A DNA stretch of 64,000 nt. Origin: Paramarasmius palmivorus (lineage: Eukaryota; Basidiomycota; Agaricomycetes; Agaricales; Marasmiaceae). The notes beneath the pieces are model-generated. The model had not been told where the DNA came from and searched no databases. It saw only the letters and a list, made by a program, of their open reading frames with translations. Made by a program: the position numbers and the translations under genes. Below are positions 33,326-43,856 of this stretch, piece by piece; within the stretch, counting starts at the first letter, position 1, and the number at the start of each line of letters is the position of its first letter. The stretch lies in contig JAYKXP010000011.1 in assembly GCA_037176845.1 (NCBI GenBank), positions 372,001 to 436,000 on the forward strand, in the 5' to 3' direction.

Positions 33326-34606
33326 CTATCTATCTATCTTCTTCCATTCCCCATAAATGGGTTTATATTCCCAATCCTGAAGGTTCTTCCCAGCCACCAC
33401 GCTCTGTTGTACGACTAGCTTACTCCCTGCAACGTGACCAGGAGTATGTGATAGTGGAAAACACTCTCTAAGTGTGTCGACATTCAGCCTTGCGCGCGAC
33501 ATACTGACAGAGAGTTTCAGCTGCTTGCACCATGTACCGTTTATGATGACATCCTCGAGATCCTTCCATGGATGATCTACGAAGCCCTTCCAAGGTTCAT
33601 CGGTTGAGCGTCGAAAAGTGGTCACGTAGACGATGAAGCTGTCCAGCTGCAACTCCTTGTTCTGCGTCAAGGCGGTACACCATTCACCGAGCGGTGATGG
33701 TTCGTGTATATCAAGGGAGCACGCAATGGTTCGTAGCGCACGGAAAGAGTTGAATGGGATCGATGATAAGGAAGGTACATCTCCGCCAAAGTCGATATGA
33801 CGAATGCTACCCTTGGCAATGTCGAGGACGCGGAGAAGATCCTTGGACGACCGTTCTGTCAGATTGCCTACGCTGAGCTCACGGAGCTCATCAAAGCGTA
33901 GGCAAGACTTTGGTGACACCGCCCAACTGAGGAAAAGGTCGAGGACCTGTGACTGGTGGGTAACCGTGAGGTTTTTGAGCTTGATGAATGTGGCAGGCTC
34001 AGGACGGGGGGTGTCGAGGAATGAGGCTGGTGATGTTGTATCCGAGATGCTTAGACCTTCAAACTGAAGCTCCTGAAGACCGCCTTCAGCCAACCATTCG
34101 CAAACCCGGACGATATCATCTATACCAGCCATGTGAAGTATGACTAGCTCCATGCTCCTGATTCTAGGTATACCACCGCCGCCCAGAAGAGTGTACAGTT
34201 GGTGTGACGTTATAGGGATATCGGTCTCTCCAAAATCAAAATTTGAGTAAAGAACGAGCCTTTTTAAAGCGTGTAGTTGTGGAATGATGTGTGGGAGAGG
34301 TCTCTGGGCCAAATCTTCATCCCACTGAGATGGCTGGAGGAAGAGAGTGATTTTTACAATGTATCCGGCCAGATGAGGTGACTGTCTAAGCAGCTTAAGA
34401 AACTTGTCCTGGTCCGTGTTATCCGAGGCTCGTCCTCTTCCGGAGAGAAAGATGGCAGAAAACAAGATACGCTGTGCGATAGGCCGGAGACAACGTGCGG
34501 CTAGGGCACATTGTCGGAGCGATTGAACATCTTCGCCTGGTTGGAGATTCTCCAGTACGGTATCGAGTACTTCTTGGGGTAGTCGTACGGCTGACAGCCC
34601 TTGCAT
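33326..34606 (-). CDS. F-box/LRR-like protein, family A
   Basis: Start MQGLSAVRLPQEVLDTVLE at 34606. The F-box runs LPQEVLDTVLENLQ to SLRQCALAARCLRPIAQRILF. Further blocks are LLRQSPHLAGYIVKITL, LYTLLGGGGIPRIRSMEL, VCEWLAEGGLQELQFE, SPKSCLRFDELRELSVGNLTE, ALRTIACSLDI, WCTALTQNKELQLDSFIVYV, DHPWKDLEDV, CFPLSHTPGHVAGSKLVVQQ and WEYKPIYGEWKK. About 426 residues in one coding exon. The first ATG is preceded by a TCTAG acceptor, and a GTACGT donor lies about 57 nt upstream, so the 5' leader contains an intron. All five family A genes of the array share this arrangement, which fixes the start codon. Predicted SCF adaptor. Confidence 0.8.
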   Translation of the reverse strand: MQGLSAVRLPQEVLDTVLENLQPGEDVQSLRQCALAARCLRPIAQRILFSAIFLSGRGRASDNTDQDKFLKLLRQSPHLAGYIVKITLFLQPSQWDEDLAQRPLPHIIPQLHALKRLVLYSNFDFGETDIPITSHQLYTLLGGGGIPRIRSMELVILHMAGIDDIVRVCEWLAEGGLQELQFEGLSISDTTSPASFLDTPRPEPATFIKLKNLTVTHQSQVLDLFLSWAVSPKSCLRFDELRELSVGNLTERSSKDLLRVLDIAKGSIRHIDFGGDVPSLSSIPFNSFRALRTIACSLDIHEPSPLGEWCTALTQNKELQLDSFIVYVTTFRRSTDEPWKGFVDHPWKDLEDVIINGTWCKQLKLSVSMSRARLNVDTLRECFPLSHTPGHVAGSKLVVQQSVVAGKNLQDWEYKPIYGEWKKIDR

Positions 34607-35194
34607 AGTGCACCTAGATAAAGATCTCATTCCAGGAAAACGGTTCCCGACATGACCATGACAACGTACAGTCTATCCTTTTCTCCAAAGTACCCCTTCT
34701 ATGGCCTATTGAGGAACCTGAATATGTTTCCTTTCCGTCATGAATTAGCCCCAGATTTCGACCTGCTTCAGGACGAGTAAACGAGGAATGTGGACTGGAG
34801 AAGCGCAGCGGGGTATCAATGATGGTGGTACAGGAGCAAGGTCATGCCTCGGTCAGCGACTGTTCTTCTCTTCATCTGGCTTGTCCGGACTCCGGGTAGA
34901 GCAGAATCATTTTTTGATTTCTACGTACATTTCCTAGGCATATCATGGTGTCGTCTCGAGCGTGAACGGTAATGTACTAATATATCACATTGACAGCGTA
35001 CATACTATAACAGAGAACTTGTGTCGTATCATGGATTGAGCGACCAGGGAAAGGGGGCAGAGGACGACAGATAGCAAGCAGAAAACTTACTGCTAACTGG
35101 TAGGCTGAGCTTGGAGTTTTGCTATGGTCTATCCCTTGTCTTAGGATACCCGTGCTCGTTTAGGCCTGTAACAAACGTTTGTTAGAATCCCAAG
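34607..35194. other. Spacer upstream of family A gene
   Basis: This contains the 5' leader intron of the downstream family A gene and, at 34821-34846, a copy of the GATGGTGGTACAGGAGCAAG motif. No other gene is seen. Confidence 0.45.
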
Positions 35195-36100
35195 TCAGGT
35201 ACAAGTTGACGCACCAAGCTTCGGGTCAGCCGTTATCCACAAACGCCAGGAGATTGCAGCCATCGACTTGGCTGCATTGGAACTACTCGACAGACCTAAG
35301 GACTTGGTGATAGCCTGGGTGAGGTTTTTGTCCATGTCCGAAGTCATCGCATGCGCTGCGAAGGATTCCGGCAACAGCGCAACCTCCCCGAAATCCATCA
35401 AGACCGTCTTTCCGTGCTCGTCGACGCCAAAGTTGCTGGAGTCCATGTCGGGCTGTATGAACATTAAATGCTCCCCACAGATATTGATAGGAGACAACTG
35501 CTGCTTGGTCTGGGTCGAGAGTAATGAGTACCCCTGGCCGAGATTGCATATTAGCAAATGGTGGATGTCCAAGAAAATAAAAATATGACGCACTTTTTGC
35601 ATGTATCGCTCTAGGGCCTCGGTGCTCGAGAAAAGCAGAGGTGCTCTATCGTCTTTAAAGAATCTATGGCGAATGCGGCCACCCCCTAAGGGACCAATCA
35701 CATGCCCGGGAGGAGGTGGAACCCCCGAGAGCCACTTGAGAGCCTCTGCTGCCCTCCCATCGAGGTCCGGAGGATCGGCAGTGAGCGCGATATATTCCAT
35801 GACCAAATACATTGTCCACTGGTTTTGAAAGTGGTGTATTACTTGGGGAATGCGTGGAGTGTTTGGTATATCTGGGTGAGAGTTTGCATATTCGAAGATA
35901 TGTAATTGAGTTGCAATTTCAGGCCCTAGAGTTTTGGGGTCGCCGAACTTGACAAAGTAATCCGTCCCGATGAAAACGCACGCTCGGTAGTTTGGGTCCT
36001 TCCAGTGTGCTTGCTCGTGTTGTGCGCAAGCGTCCACGACGATCACCTCCAGAGCGATTGTTTCACTGGGCGTCATTGCGAGATGTCTTGTATGATACAA
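35195..36100 (-). CDS. Kinase-like (APH/protein-kinase fold) protein
   Basis: Frame of 301 codons, with a 60-nt in-frame intron likely (GTGCGT donor, GCTAAT branch site, GGCCAG acceptor) after ERYMQK. Visible features: FIGTDYFVKFGD (Lys of the N-lobe), HIFEYANSHPDIPNTPRIPQVIHHF, WTMYLVMEYI (hinge), then a catalytic-loop-like segment, IQPDMDSSNFGVDEHG, and VLMDFGEVALLPESF (DFG-like). In aminoglycoside/choline-kinase-like enzymes the loop reads H-x-D...N; here H is replaced by Gln while D and N remain. This is a type expanded in Agaricomycetes with unknown substrates. It interrupts the F-box array and lies on the same strand as its neighbours. Confidence 0.6.
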   Translation of the reverse strand: MYHTRHLAMTPSETIALEVIVVDACAQHEQAHWKDPNYRACVFIGTDYFVKFGDPKTLGPEIATQLHIFEYANSHPDIPNTPRIPQVIHHFQNQWTMYLVMEYIALTADPPDLDGRAAEALKWLSGVPPPPGHVIGPLGGGRIRHRFFKDDRAPLLFSSTEALERYMQKVRHIFIFLDIHHLLICNLGQGYSLLSTQTKQQLSPINICGEHLMFIQPDMDSSNFGVDEHGKTVLMDFGEVALLPESFAAHAMTSDMDKNLTQAITKSLGLSSSSNAAKSMAAISWRLWITADPKLGASTCT

Positions 36101-36406
36101 CGTAAGAAAGGGAAGGGAAAGACTACTGCGCGTACGCGATGAGGGTCAGGGGTTGAATTTTGGCAGAAGGAGACAGACGAGCACGATGCCTTAGACGAAG
36201 ACGAGCTTGAAGGTGAAGTTGATAGGTCGATCCATCATTGCAAGCATCCGCAGTCCTCTGCCAGCACGCGGCACACTCAGAGAATTCCCAGCACTTCGTT
36301 TTTGAAGGTATCTCTACTGTACGAATCGAAAGTTCTGGCAAAACATCAGTTAAATTATTTCAGAAAATACACGACAAAAAGGGTACAGCTCTAACGAAAG
36401 CGCCAA
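36101..36406. other. Spacer
   Basis: 306 nt between the kinase-like gene and a family A F-box gene. A minus-strand open frame of 72 codons at 36123-36341 has no support. Confidence 0.4.
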
Positions 36407-37714
36407 TCATGAACTAACACCAGACGGCAACGGTGCCTCTTGTTCCGACGTATTCTTCCATTCCAGGTAACCAGGCTTATACTCCCACTGCTGTTCCTTG
36501 ACCATATTCGCTTCCACAAAAATGATACTCTGTTTCACAACCAGCCTTTCCCTCGCAACGTGACTGGGTGTGTGCGATAGCGGAAAACACTCCTCGATCA
36601 TACCAATATCCACCTTGGTCGGCGAAAAGCCTAAGCGCATCTCCAGTTTTTTGCGCTTCGTGTTGATCATAAAGGCAGCTTCGAGCTCTTTCCATGGTTG
36701 ATTCAGCAATCCCGTCCAGGGATCATCGGCCCGACGTCGGTAGGTGTTGACGTTGACAATGAAGCTATCCAATGAAAGCTCCTTGTGCTGCGCCAGGATG
36801 TTTGTCCATTCACGGAGTGACGATTCTTCGGGTACGATAACGTGATACGCGATGCTTCTGAGGGCGCTGAAAGACTCGAAAGCGATGGACGATAAGGACG
36901 GTACCTTTGTGTCAAAGGTGATTTGGCGAATACTGCTCCTAGCGGTATGAAGGATACGAAGCAGATGCTCGGATGACTGATCTGTCAAATCGCCGACAGT
37001 GAGCTCTCGAAGTTCGTCGAAACGTAGGCAAGACTCTGACGAGATGGCCCACTCGAGAAACGAATCGATGTCCTTTAGCCTATGGCTGATAGTAAGCTTC
37101 TTAAGCTGAGCGGCCGTGGCTGACCTCGAATGGTAGCCTGTGTTGACGGGTGAGGTTGTGTCCGAAATGTCGACATGTTCGAATTGTAGCTCCTGGAGAT
37201 CGCCTCCTTCTGCCAGCCAATCGCAGATCCGTGCAAGATCTCCCATACTGGCGACATAGAGGAAATTGGTCCGCAAGCTTCTGATCCTGGGGATGCTGCT
37301 TCCACCTAGGAGAGTGTGCAGTTGGTGGAACGTCATGGGGTTGATGGTGTTTCCAAAGTTGAAAGAGAGCCATCTTAGGGAATGTAATTGCGGGATGATG
37401 AGCGAGAGAGGATGTTCCGACAAGTTGTCGGTCCATTCTGTTGGGTGAAGGAGGATCGTAGCCTCTGTGACGTATTTCGCCAGGTGAGGTGAAAGGTCGA
37501 GTAGTCGGTGAAACCTGGCCATCATATCTACATCGCTGGAGTTTGGTTCGTTTTCAGCGAGATAGACGGTACAGAATATGACACGCTGTGCGACGGGAAG
37601 GAGACAGCGCGCTGCCAGGGCACATTGTCGTAGTGATTGGGAGTCTTGGCGGAGGTTCTCCAAGATGGTGTCCAGAACCTCATGGGGTAGTCGTGAAGAA
37701 GCGTTTTCCGGCAT
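36407..37714 (-). CDS. F-box/LRR-like protein, family A
   Basis: Start MPENASSRLPHEVLDTILE at 37714; the longer open frame upstream is the unspliced leader intron, whose CCTTAG acceptor lies one base before the ATG. The F-box runs to SLRQCALAARCLLPVAQRVIF. Family blocks follow in order: LLDLSPHLAKYVTEATILL, LHTLLGGSSIPRIRSL, ICDWLAEGGDLQELQFE, SESCLRFDELRELTVGDLTD, FSALRSIAYHVIV, AQHKELSLDSFIVNV, NQPWKELEAAF, CFPLSHTPSHVARERLVVKQS and WEYKPGYLEWKN. About 435 residues, intact. Closest in the window to the genes at 33.3 and 38.4 kb. Predicted SCF substrate receptor. Confidence 0.8.
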   Translation of the reverse strand: MPENASSRLPHEVLDTILENLRQDSQSLRQCALAARCLLPVAQRVIFCTVYLAENEPNSSDVDMMARFHRLLDLSPHLAKYVTEATILLHPTEWTDNLSEHPLSLIIPQLHSLRWLSFNFGNTINPMTFHQLHTLLGGSSIPRIRSLRTNFLYVASMGDLARICDWLAEGGDLQELQFEHVDISDTTSPVNTGYHSRSATAAQLKKLTISHRLKDIDSFLEWAISSESCLRFDELRELTVGDLTDQSSEHLLRILHTARSSIRQITFDTKVPSLSSIAFESFSALRSIAYHVIVPEESSLREWTNILAQHKELSLDSFIVNVNTYRRRADDPWTGLLNQPWKELEAAFMINTKRKKLEMRLGFSPTKVDIGMIEECFPLSHTPSHVARERLVVKQSIIFVEANMVKEQQWEYKPGYLEWKNTSEQEAPLPSGVSS

Positions 37715-38354
37715 GCTAAGGAAAGTTTGAGCGAATCTCAATAGAAGATTTATGAGTATCACAAAGACAAACACACCGTAGAGATCCAACTGTTCTTTTT
37801 TTTGTCTTCTTGTACCACCAGGACCGTACCACGTTAAAGATCGTCAACAGTGTTTCAAGTTGTATGCCTTGTTGCATGTTAGTACGATACAGTAATCGAA
37901 CTAGCAGAACAATTTGATCTCACCTCGACAGAATATAGACTATAGCCTTAGAATCCGGCTCGTATGAAGATGAGGGATGGGACTGAGTGACGATGGTCGT
38001 GGTATAGGAGTAAGGTGCATCCGGCGGGTAAAAGTTACTTTCCAGTATCATGGTATGAGAAGCTTGTTTGTAAGGCCTTAGGGGAGCAAGAGAGCCAGAC
38101 CAGTATTGAACCACAGGAAGTCTAACGGAGGAAAGTAGCTGGCCGCTGGGTAGAAGACGGTAGAAGAGCAAGTTGAACATCCTTCTCGCACGTGCGTTTA
38201 CTAGTATTCGCATACTCGGGGTATTCGCCCATATATTCAAACACTTTGTATTAATAAGTACTACAGCAGTGCACTCCGAATGTATGGTTCCACTAGCTTC
38301 AAGAAAGAAAAAGGGTCACAATAACCAATCGAAATCGAAACGACACGGCGACGG
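37715..38354. other. Spacer
   Basis: This contains the leader intron of the gene at 36.4 kb and, at about 37992-38020, a variant of the GATGGT...AGGAGTAAGGT motif also found at 33161 and 34821. No other gene is seen. Confidence 0.4.
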
Positions 38355-39631
38355 TCATTCCTCAGACACAATCTTCCAATCCACATAGCCAGGTTTATAT
38401 TCCCAATCCTGCATCTTCTCTTCTTCCACTCCCGGATTTATGAGTATTCTCTGCTTCGCGACCAGCTTTCCCCTGCGATGTGACCGCGAGTATGCGACAA
38501 CGGAAAACACCCCTTAAGAACACCAATATCCAGCTTCGTAGACGAGATATAGATCTGTATCTCCAGTTGCCTGCACCTCGTACCATTCACAACGACAGCC
38601 TCGAGGTCCTTCCATTGATGATCCGCAAAGCCCTGCCAAGGTTCCTGGGCCGAACGTTGGTGGGTTTTGACATGGATGATAAAGCTGTCTAGCTGTAATG
38701 TCTTGGTCTGTGTCAGTACATTACACCATTCGTTGAGCGACGATGGTCTATGTACGACAAGGCAGCATGAAACGGTTCGGAGGGCGTGGAAATTGTCAAA
38801 TGGAATAGATGATAGGCAAGGTACGTCACTGTCAAAATTGACACGTCTAATACTGGCCCTGGCGGTATCGAGAATACGAAGGAGATGCTCTGATGACTGC
38901 TCTGTAAAATCACCAACGGTGAGTTCACGGAGGTTGCCAAAGCGTAAGCAAGATCCTGACGAGACCGCCCAGCCGAGGAATACATCGAGCTCCTTTGATG
39001 TCTGGAAACGGGTGACGACGAGGTTCTCCAAGTGAACGGCCCTGGGCAAGCCTACTGAGTTAGAGACCATGTTCAGAGATGACGTTGGGTTCGAAACGCA
39101 GATGTTTTCAAACTGAAGCTCTTTGAGGCCACCTCCCTCCGCCAGCCATTCGCAGATCCGGAAAAGGTCTTCCATACTGGCAAGAAAGAGGAAGACGAAG
39201 ACCATGCTTCTAAGTTTGGGAAAGCTCCTTCCACCTAAGAGAGTGGAGAGTCGATGCAACGTTATCGGGTTATCCATATCTCCTAGGAACAAAGAAAGCC
39301 ATTTCATGGAATGTAATTTTGGGACGATGTGTGAGAGAGGATGTTTAGAAAATTCGCGATCCCATCGGGGTGGGTAGAGGAGAAGAGTGAGCTCTGTGGT
39401 GTATTTCGCGAGATGGGGTGAATGTTCGAGCAATCTGTGAAACTTGTCGAACGTGTCTGTGCCGCCCCGTCCTTTTCCGACGTCGACAAGATATATTGTA
39501 CGAAATAGGATCCGTTGAGCAACGGCAAGGAGACAATGTGCTACTAAGGCGCACTGTCGTAGTGATTGACAGTCGAAGTGAAGGTTTTCTAGGATGATCT
39601 CGAGAACTTCCTGAGGCAGTTGCACGGGCAT
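38355..39631 (-). pseudogene. F-box/LRR-like protein, family A, with 3' frameshift
   Basis: Start MPVQLPQEVLEIILE at 39631, directly after a leader-intron acceptor (CCTCTAG). The F-box and all family A blocks are intact through CFPLSHTRGHIAG. The frame then departs into a short unrelated tail, ESWSRSREYS, and stops at 38438. In another frame the expected ending follows at once: KLVAKQRILINPG, then MQDWEYKPGYVDWKI, stopping at 38355. A single-base change near 38475 explains it. The truncated product keeps about 390 of 425 residues and could still fold, so this is a mild lesion, either real or a sequencing error in a run of G and A bases. Confidence 0.7.
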
Positions 39632-39968
39632 GGCGTACCTAGAGGAAGTTCAGTAACGATGATAGAAAAAAAGCATTATGATCACACACCGTGAAAACAC
39701 GAAGAAGCCTTTCCCTGTCCGTTTGAACCACCTTCAACGAGCTTGTATTTGAGTGACAAGATGAAGTAATCGTGGGTGCAGTCGGTCCAGCGCCGGTGCG
39801 GCATCATGCGTCAGCGTGCTGCGTCCTGTATCGCGGGCACAAACAAAGTAGACATAATCGACATTTATTTACATGTACGTAGGATACCAGTTGTACTATC
39901 TCTAGCATACGCCTACCGCGGAGCGGAGAACAAGCAAGGCTACTAGAAAAGCACTGTTAACATTGGTT

Positions 39969-41201
39969 TTAAACGAATGAGATTGGGAAGGGACTTACCA
40001 CTCCCGTCTTCCACTCGCCAGAACGAGAGCTATACTCTAATGGATGACAATTAATATTAGCCCACACCGACTGCGCTGCCACCAACTCAATTTTGTTGCT
40101 ACCATGCACTTGTGGGAACCATGTCCTGAGATTGTCGGTGGACACCCTGTTATGCTGTGGTCCTTCTTGAACATCGTTAAACTTTATCCGCAGTTTCCTG
40201 AAACACGGAACGGCCACAAGCGCATCATCGAGCACTGTCCAAGGGTATTCTGTAGGTCTCGACGATAACTCTACGGTGACATTGAACTCCTCTAATCTGA
40301 GCCTTCGGCTCAGGCGTTTGATTGCAGTACACCATGTATTCAAAGTCGGGCCTTCATCTCCTTGCGCAAAAATGGAGCATGTGATCGTGCAGAGGTTTGG
40401 ACAGGAATCGAGAATGAGGAAGGGCAGGGAACGTATGGTCGGGTCTCCTGCAATCTTGGGATGTCTGGGGGTGTTCGTAGCCGCATTCGTCACGGAGGAA
40501 TCTGGTTCTGTCAACCACCGAATTCTGAGTACACGCAGGTCGTTGAATTGCAAGCAAGATCCTGAGGAGATCGCCCAGCCGAAAAATAGGCCTAGGGCAT
40601 TGGATTCTCCTGCGATCGTCAATATGCGGAGGTTGAGGGGTGTAAGTGAGTGAGTGTTAGACGGAAGGACTACGTCTGCGCCTTTGGTCCTGAGCGGAGC
40701 GAGTCGGAGATCCTGAAGACCGCCGCGTTTCGCCAAATACTCACAGATGCTATAAGCATCCTTCACATTCAAACCCGGGCCCATGATAAAGCGCAGCGAA
40801 AAGGTTTTGATTCTGGGGGCTTCTTCTCCAAGCAATGCGTAAACTTCAGACGCTGTGAAAGACTCGTGTACCACAAGAAGGCGGACCGTCTCCAGAGCCG
40901 TCGAACGGCGGACGATGGAGGAGAGCGATGCTTGGATATGATCTGGTGATGAATAGAGGGCAGCGTGGAGCTGCACCACGTACTGTGCCAAATGCGGCGA
41001 AATCTCGAGCAAACGATGGAACTGGTCGATCTTTTCTTGTACGAATAAACCAGTGACTCGAAAGAGAAGACTGCGTGAAACTGGGAGAAGACATCGTGCA
41101 GCTAAAGCGCATTGTCGAAGAGATGGAATATCATCATGTAGATTCTCTAGAATAGGATAGAACATCTCCTGAGGTAGTCGGGCAACAGCATTGTCCTGCA
41201 T
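39969..41201 (-). CDS. F-box/LRR-like protein, family A (divergent)
   Basis: Start MQDNAVARLPQEMFYPILE at 41201; a leader intron ends TTTCTAG eleven bases before the ATG. The F-box runs to SLRQCALAARCLLPVSRSLLF. Blocks: LLEISPHLAQYVVQLHAAL, IVRRSTALETVRLLV, VYALLGEEAPRIKTFSL, ICEYLAKRGGLQDLRLAPL, SSGSCLQFNDLRVLRIRWLTE, LCTITCSIFA, WCTAIKRLSRRLRLEEFNV and WFPQVHGSNKIELVAAQS. 410 residues in a single coding exon. It forms a subgroup with the gene at 43.9 kb (shared AIKRSKGLRLEEF-type and FPRAHVSNEIELV-type blocks), distinct from the three to the left. Predicted SCF adaptor. Confidence 0.78.
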   Translation of the reverse strand: MQDNAVARLPQEMFYPILENLHDDIPSLRQCALAARCLLPVSRSLLFRVTGLFVQEKIDQFHRLLEISPHLAQYVVQLHAALYSSPDHIQASLSSIVRRSTALETVRLLVVHESFTASEVYALLGEEAPRIKTFSLRFIMGPGLNVKDAYSICEYLAKRGGLQDLRLAPLRTKGADVVLPSNTHSLTPLNLRILTIAGESNALGLFFGWAISSGSCLQFNDLRVLRIRWLTEPDSSVTNAATNTPRHPKIAGDPTIRSLPFLILDSCPNLCTITCSIFAQGDEGPTLNTWCTAIKRLSRRLRLEEFNVTVELSSRPTEYPWTVLDDALVAVPCFRKLRIKFNDVQEGPQHNRVSTDNLRTWFPQVHGSNKIELVAAQSVWANINCHPLEYSSRSGEWKTGVVSPFPISFV

Positions 41202-41649
41202 AAGTACACCTAGAAAGAGTCATCATGATCTATGAGCGATGATATCCTCGCAGAACTCATGGTAACTCACGAATGGCTTTCCAGCTCTCCTTTGAATCTC
41301 CTTCACCAATATCCCTCGACACTATACGTAGAGCTTGTAGAGCACGCTCGATGTGCAAAACCTCTGACTGCAAGATGGTGAGTCCAACGAAACATGCATG
41401 AGGCAGAGGCACGGACATTGATATCGCTTTGGAAACAGGTCAAACAAAATGCAGAGGTAGGATCTCAATCGTAAGGCTCAAAGGAATGGGGTGTACTGTC
41501 AGTGCCGATGGTTGATGGTGGTAAGTGAACAAGTGCTGCGCGTGTGAATCATCGGTACTGACGCATTCTTGGAAAGAGACAGAAAAGAAATTCAATCGTG
41601 GATATCCTACAACTACTCGTACTAGTACATTCAACCAACAACCTTGACA
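41202..41649. other. Spacer, partly within segmental duplication
   Basis: This contains a leader intron and the 3' flank of the family C gene. From about 41430 it matches the flank at about 45460. Confidence 0.5.
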
Positions 41650-43700
41650 TTATGGTCCACTGGTATATATGACACACCTCCGTCGTTGCGGTTCCGGCGG
41701 CACATAAGTAAAAACCGGACACAGACAATTCCTGCTCTGACACCAAGGCATATTTCGCCCAAGTATGTCCATGAACTCGGTTGCCTTATCCCAAGCAACA
41801 GTACCAGCACGTAGATCAGACATACGTAGTCGGAGGCATATCGATCCACGAAGGTGTTCTTGCTTCGGAATGACCTCGGGAACTGCAAAGACCAACTCTT
41901 CCAATCGTGGCACAGAACGTTCCAGCGCTCGGTCGAATTCCAGCCTGTTTTGTAGAGAAGGCAATTGAGAAATCTCAATGAAAGACAGGCATGTGTGGGG
42001 AAGGGAAAAATGAAACATAGAAAGGATGCAATCCGGGTTTTTTGTCTGGATATCGATCTCTCGTAGCATTGGTGCTAGCATCGAGAGATCGAAGAATTTT
42101 GGGGCTTCCCTTTCTAGAGTTTAATGAGTAACTATCGAAAGAAATCATGACATATACGACTTACTTTGGACATCCTGCGACGACTTGTACGTGTCATCTC
42201 GAAGGAAGCGGAACTTCAGCCTACGGAGATCCTTCCCGCAAAGCGTCAACATTTGTCCAATGGTGTTCAACCTCGGGATTAGGGGATATTCCTTGGACGC
42301 TGGCTTGGGTAGCCGCCACACAAGAGTGGGGTTCACGTCGTTATGGTCAACGAACGTCAACTGCTCCAGGCCAACCACCTCCAAACCGCCCGCGTGTATC
42401 AAACGTAGGAAGGCTTCGAAATCGATTTCAAGGACCCGTGTTTTGATTGGCATGCGTTTCCCAGCAAAAGGCAGGTCTGTCTTTGTGGCATCTGTTTCAG
42501 AAATGGGGTAAGAACAAATTCCAAGGCATCGATTGAATCAGTCGTACCTCCGCTGACCTCAGTCACAGGCAGATGTGCAGACCTGCCATCCTTGTTCAGA
42601 GATTGGGTACGCACTCGACTACACTTCAGATTCTCGAGCCTGTTTCCTAAAGCAACCAAAAAGTGATAGAACTCGATTGGAGAGGCAAAGTTGACTCTCT
42701 CCAGATTCAAAGTTGTTACTCTGCGAAACAATGAAATGTCTTCGATGAAGCAGTTGGGAATCGGGGTAGTTTGTCCTATCAAGGTAGCGGGCCCTTCGAT
42801 GGTGATAGTCTTGACCCCTTTGAGAACTTCTCCGCACCACCTGAGCTCTTGGTCCGACTCGCTGGAAAATGGGTACTCGGGTGAGACAGTCAACTCCTTG
42901 ATTGTCTCCAGACCAAGGCTATAATGTGGAGAAGTGTATAGCTGTCGAAGGGTGGAGAGACGGTGGTTGAGCTCTGGTAATCGAAAACAATATCCGATCC
43001 AAAGCTGTCTTCGGGCTGCGATGAGCCATGCTTTGGAGATAAGAGAGACTGCGAGGAGTCCTATGAGATCACGGCGACGTAGTGGGCCGCGTTGAGAGGA
43101 TATAAAGTGTAGGATTATTTTATTGAGAATTTCGGGTGGGAGATAAGGGGCAGGTTGTTGAGCCTCTGCGTCAGATGTAGCAGACGGAGGGATTTGATTC
43201 GCCATATTCGTCGGTGCGAAAGGCAATAGGGTAAAAGGGTGCGGTAAGGGATGCGTTGAGGTTGAACCTTGAACCTTGAAGCTTTTTGAAGGCTAGGAAA
43301 AAGGAGCCATAAAAAAGGAGCCATCCAATTCCCAAATCCCGGTTCCGACGAAAAAAGGAGCCCTCATCCTTCTGAACAGGCTAATAAACGATGTCAACGA
43401 TGAGTATTTGAGTTGCAGTCAGATGGGGAACATACGTTGTTCTATGCAACAGCGACTTGTCTACATGCTATTCCCGACGTTGGCCTCTGAGGCTGTCGCT
43501 ACAATTCATCCAAACTTCTGGCACCTCTGAGCTCGAAGAGTCCGAGGCTCGGCTTTTTGTCTTTGAATGACTGAGTAGTCGGGGAGACATGGTTGAGGCG
43601 AACGGAGAGGAACGATGATGGTAAAAGTTCAAGGCTTAGGGAGTCCGAGCAGGTCCGAGCAGTGCATCAAAAACGAACTTGACAGCTTTCACCTGCCGGC
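41430..43700. repeat. Segmental duplication, copy 1
   Basis: The family C F-box gene and both flanks are repeated at 45460-47690 with strong identity. The shared 3' flank includes GGTTGATGGTGGTAAGTGAA and GCTGCGCGTGTGAATCATCG. The shared 5' flank includes GTGCATCAAAAACGAACT. Small in-frame indels separate the copies. Confidence 0.75.
41650..43205 (-). CDS. F-box/LRR-like protein, family C, copy 1
   Basis: Start MANQIPPSATSDAEAQQ at 43205. The F-box is LPPEILNKIILHFISSQRG, then VSLISKAWLIAARRQLW. Blocks: SPHYSLGLETIKELTVSPEYP, LRWCGEVLKGVKTITIEG, VTTLNLERVNFASPIEFYHFL, KTRVLEIDFEAFLRLIHAGGL, LCGKDLRRLKFRFLRDD, REAPKFFDLSMLAPMLREID, CLSFIEISQLPSLQNRLEFD and MPWCQSRNCLCPVFTY. Two introns: GTACGA to GAAACAG after EVSG, and GTAAGT to CTCTAG after DVQ. 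About 485 residues. Overall plan and C-terminal block resemble family B, so B and C are related. Nearly identical to the gene at 45.7 kb. Predicted SCF adaptor. Confidence 0.78.
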
Positions 43701-43856
43701 ACCGTGACATACATGGTCTCTGGACAAGAATTCGAAGGAAGCACAAATTAATACAAGACAGCGTAAATGTACAGAATACAACAGAGAATACAAGCACTGA
43801 TCCTAGCGAAAATACAGACGAACTGTCTTGAAAAAGCCTCATGAGTCTGACGTCGA
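43206..43856. other. Spacer, partly within segmental duplication
   Basis: Upstream region of family C copy 1. It matches 47214-47690 up to about 43700. No separate gene is seen. Confidence 0.5.

Noticed and set aside
33804..34067. Antisense open frames within the F-box genes
   Set aside because: These are reverse-strand shadows of Arg/Ser-rich coding sequence and have no independent support.
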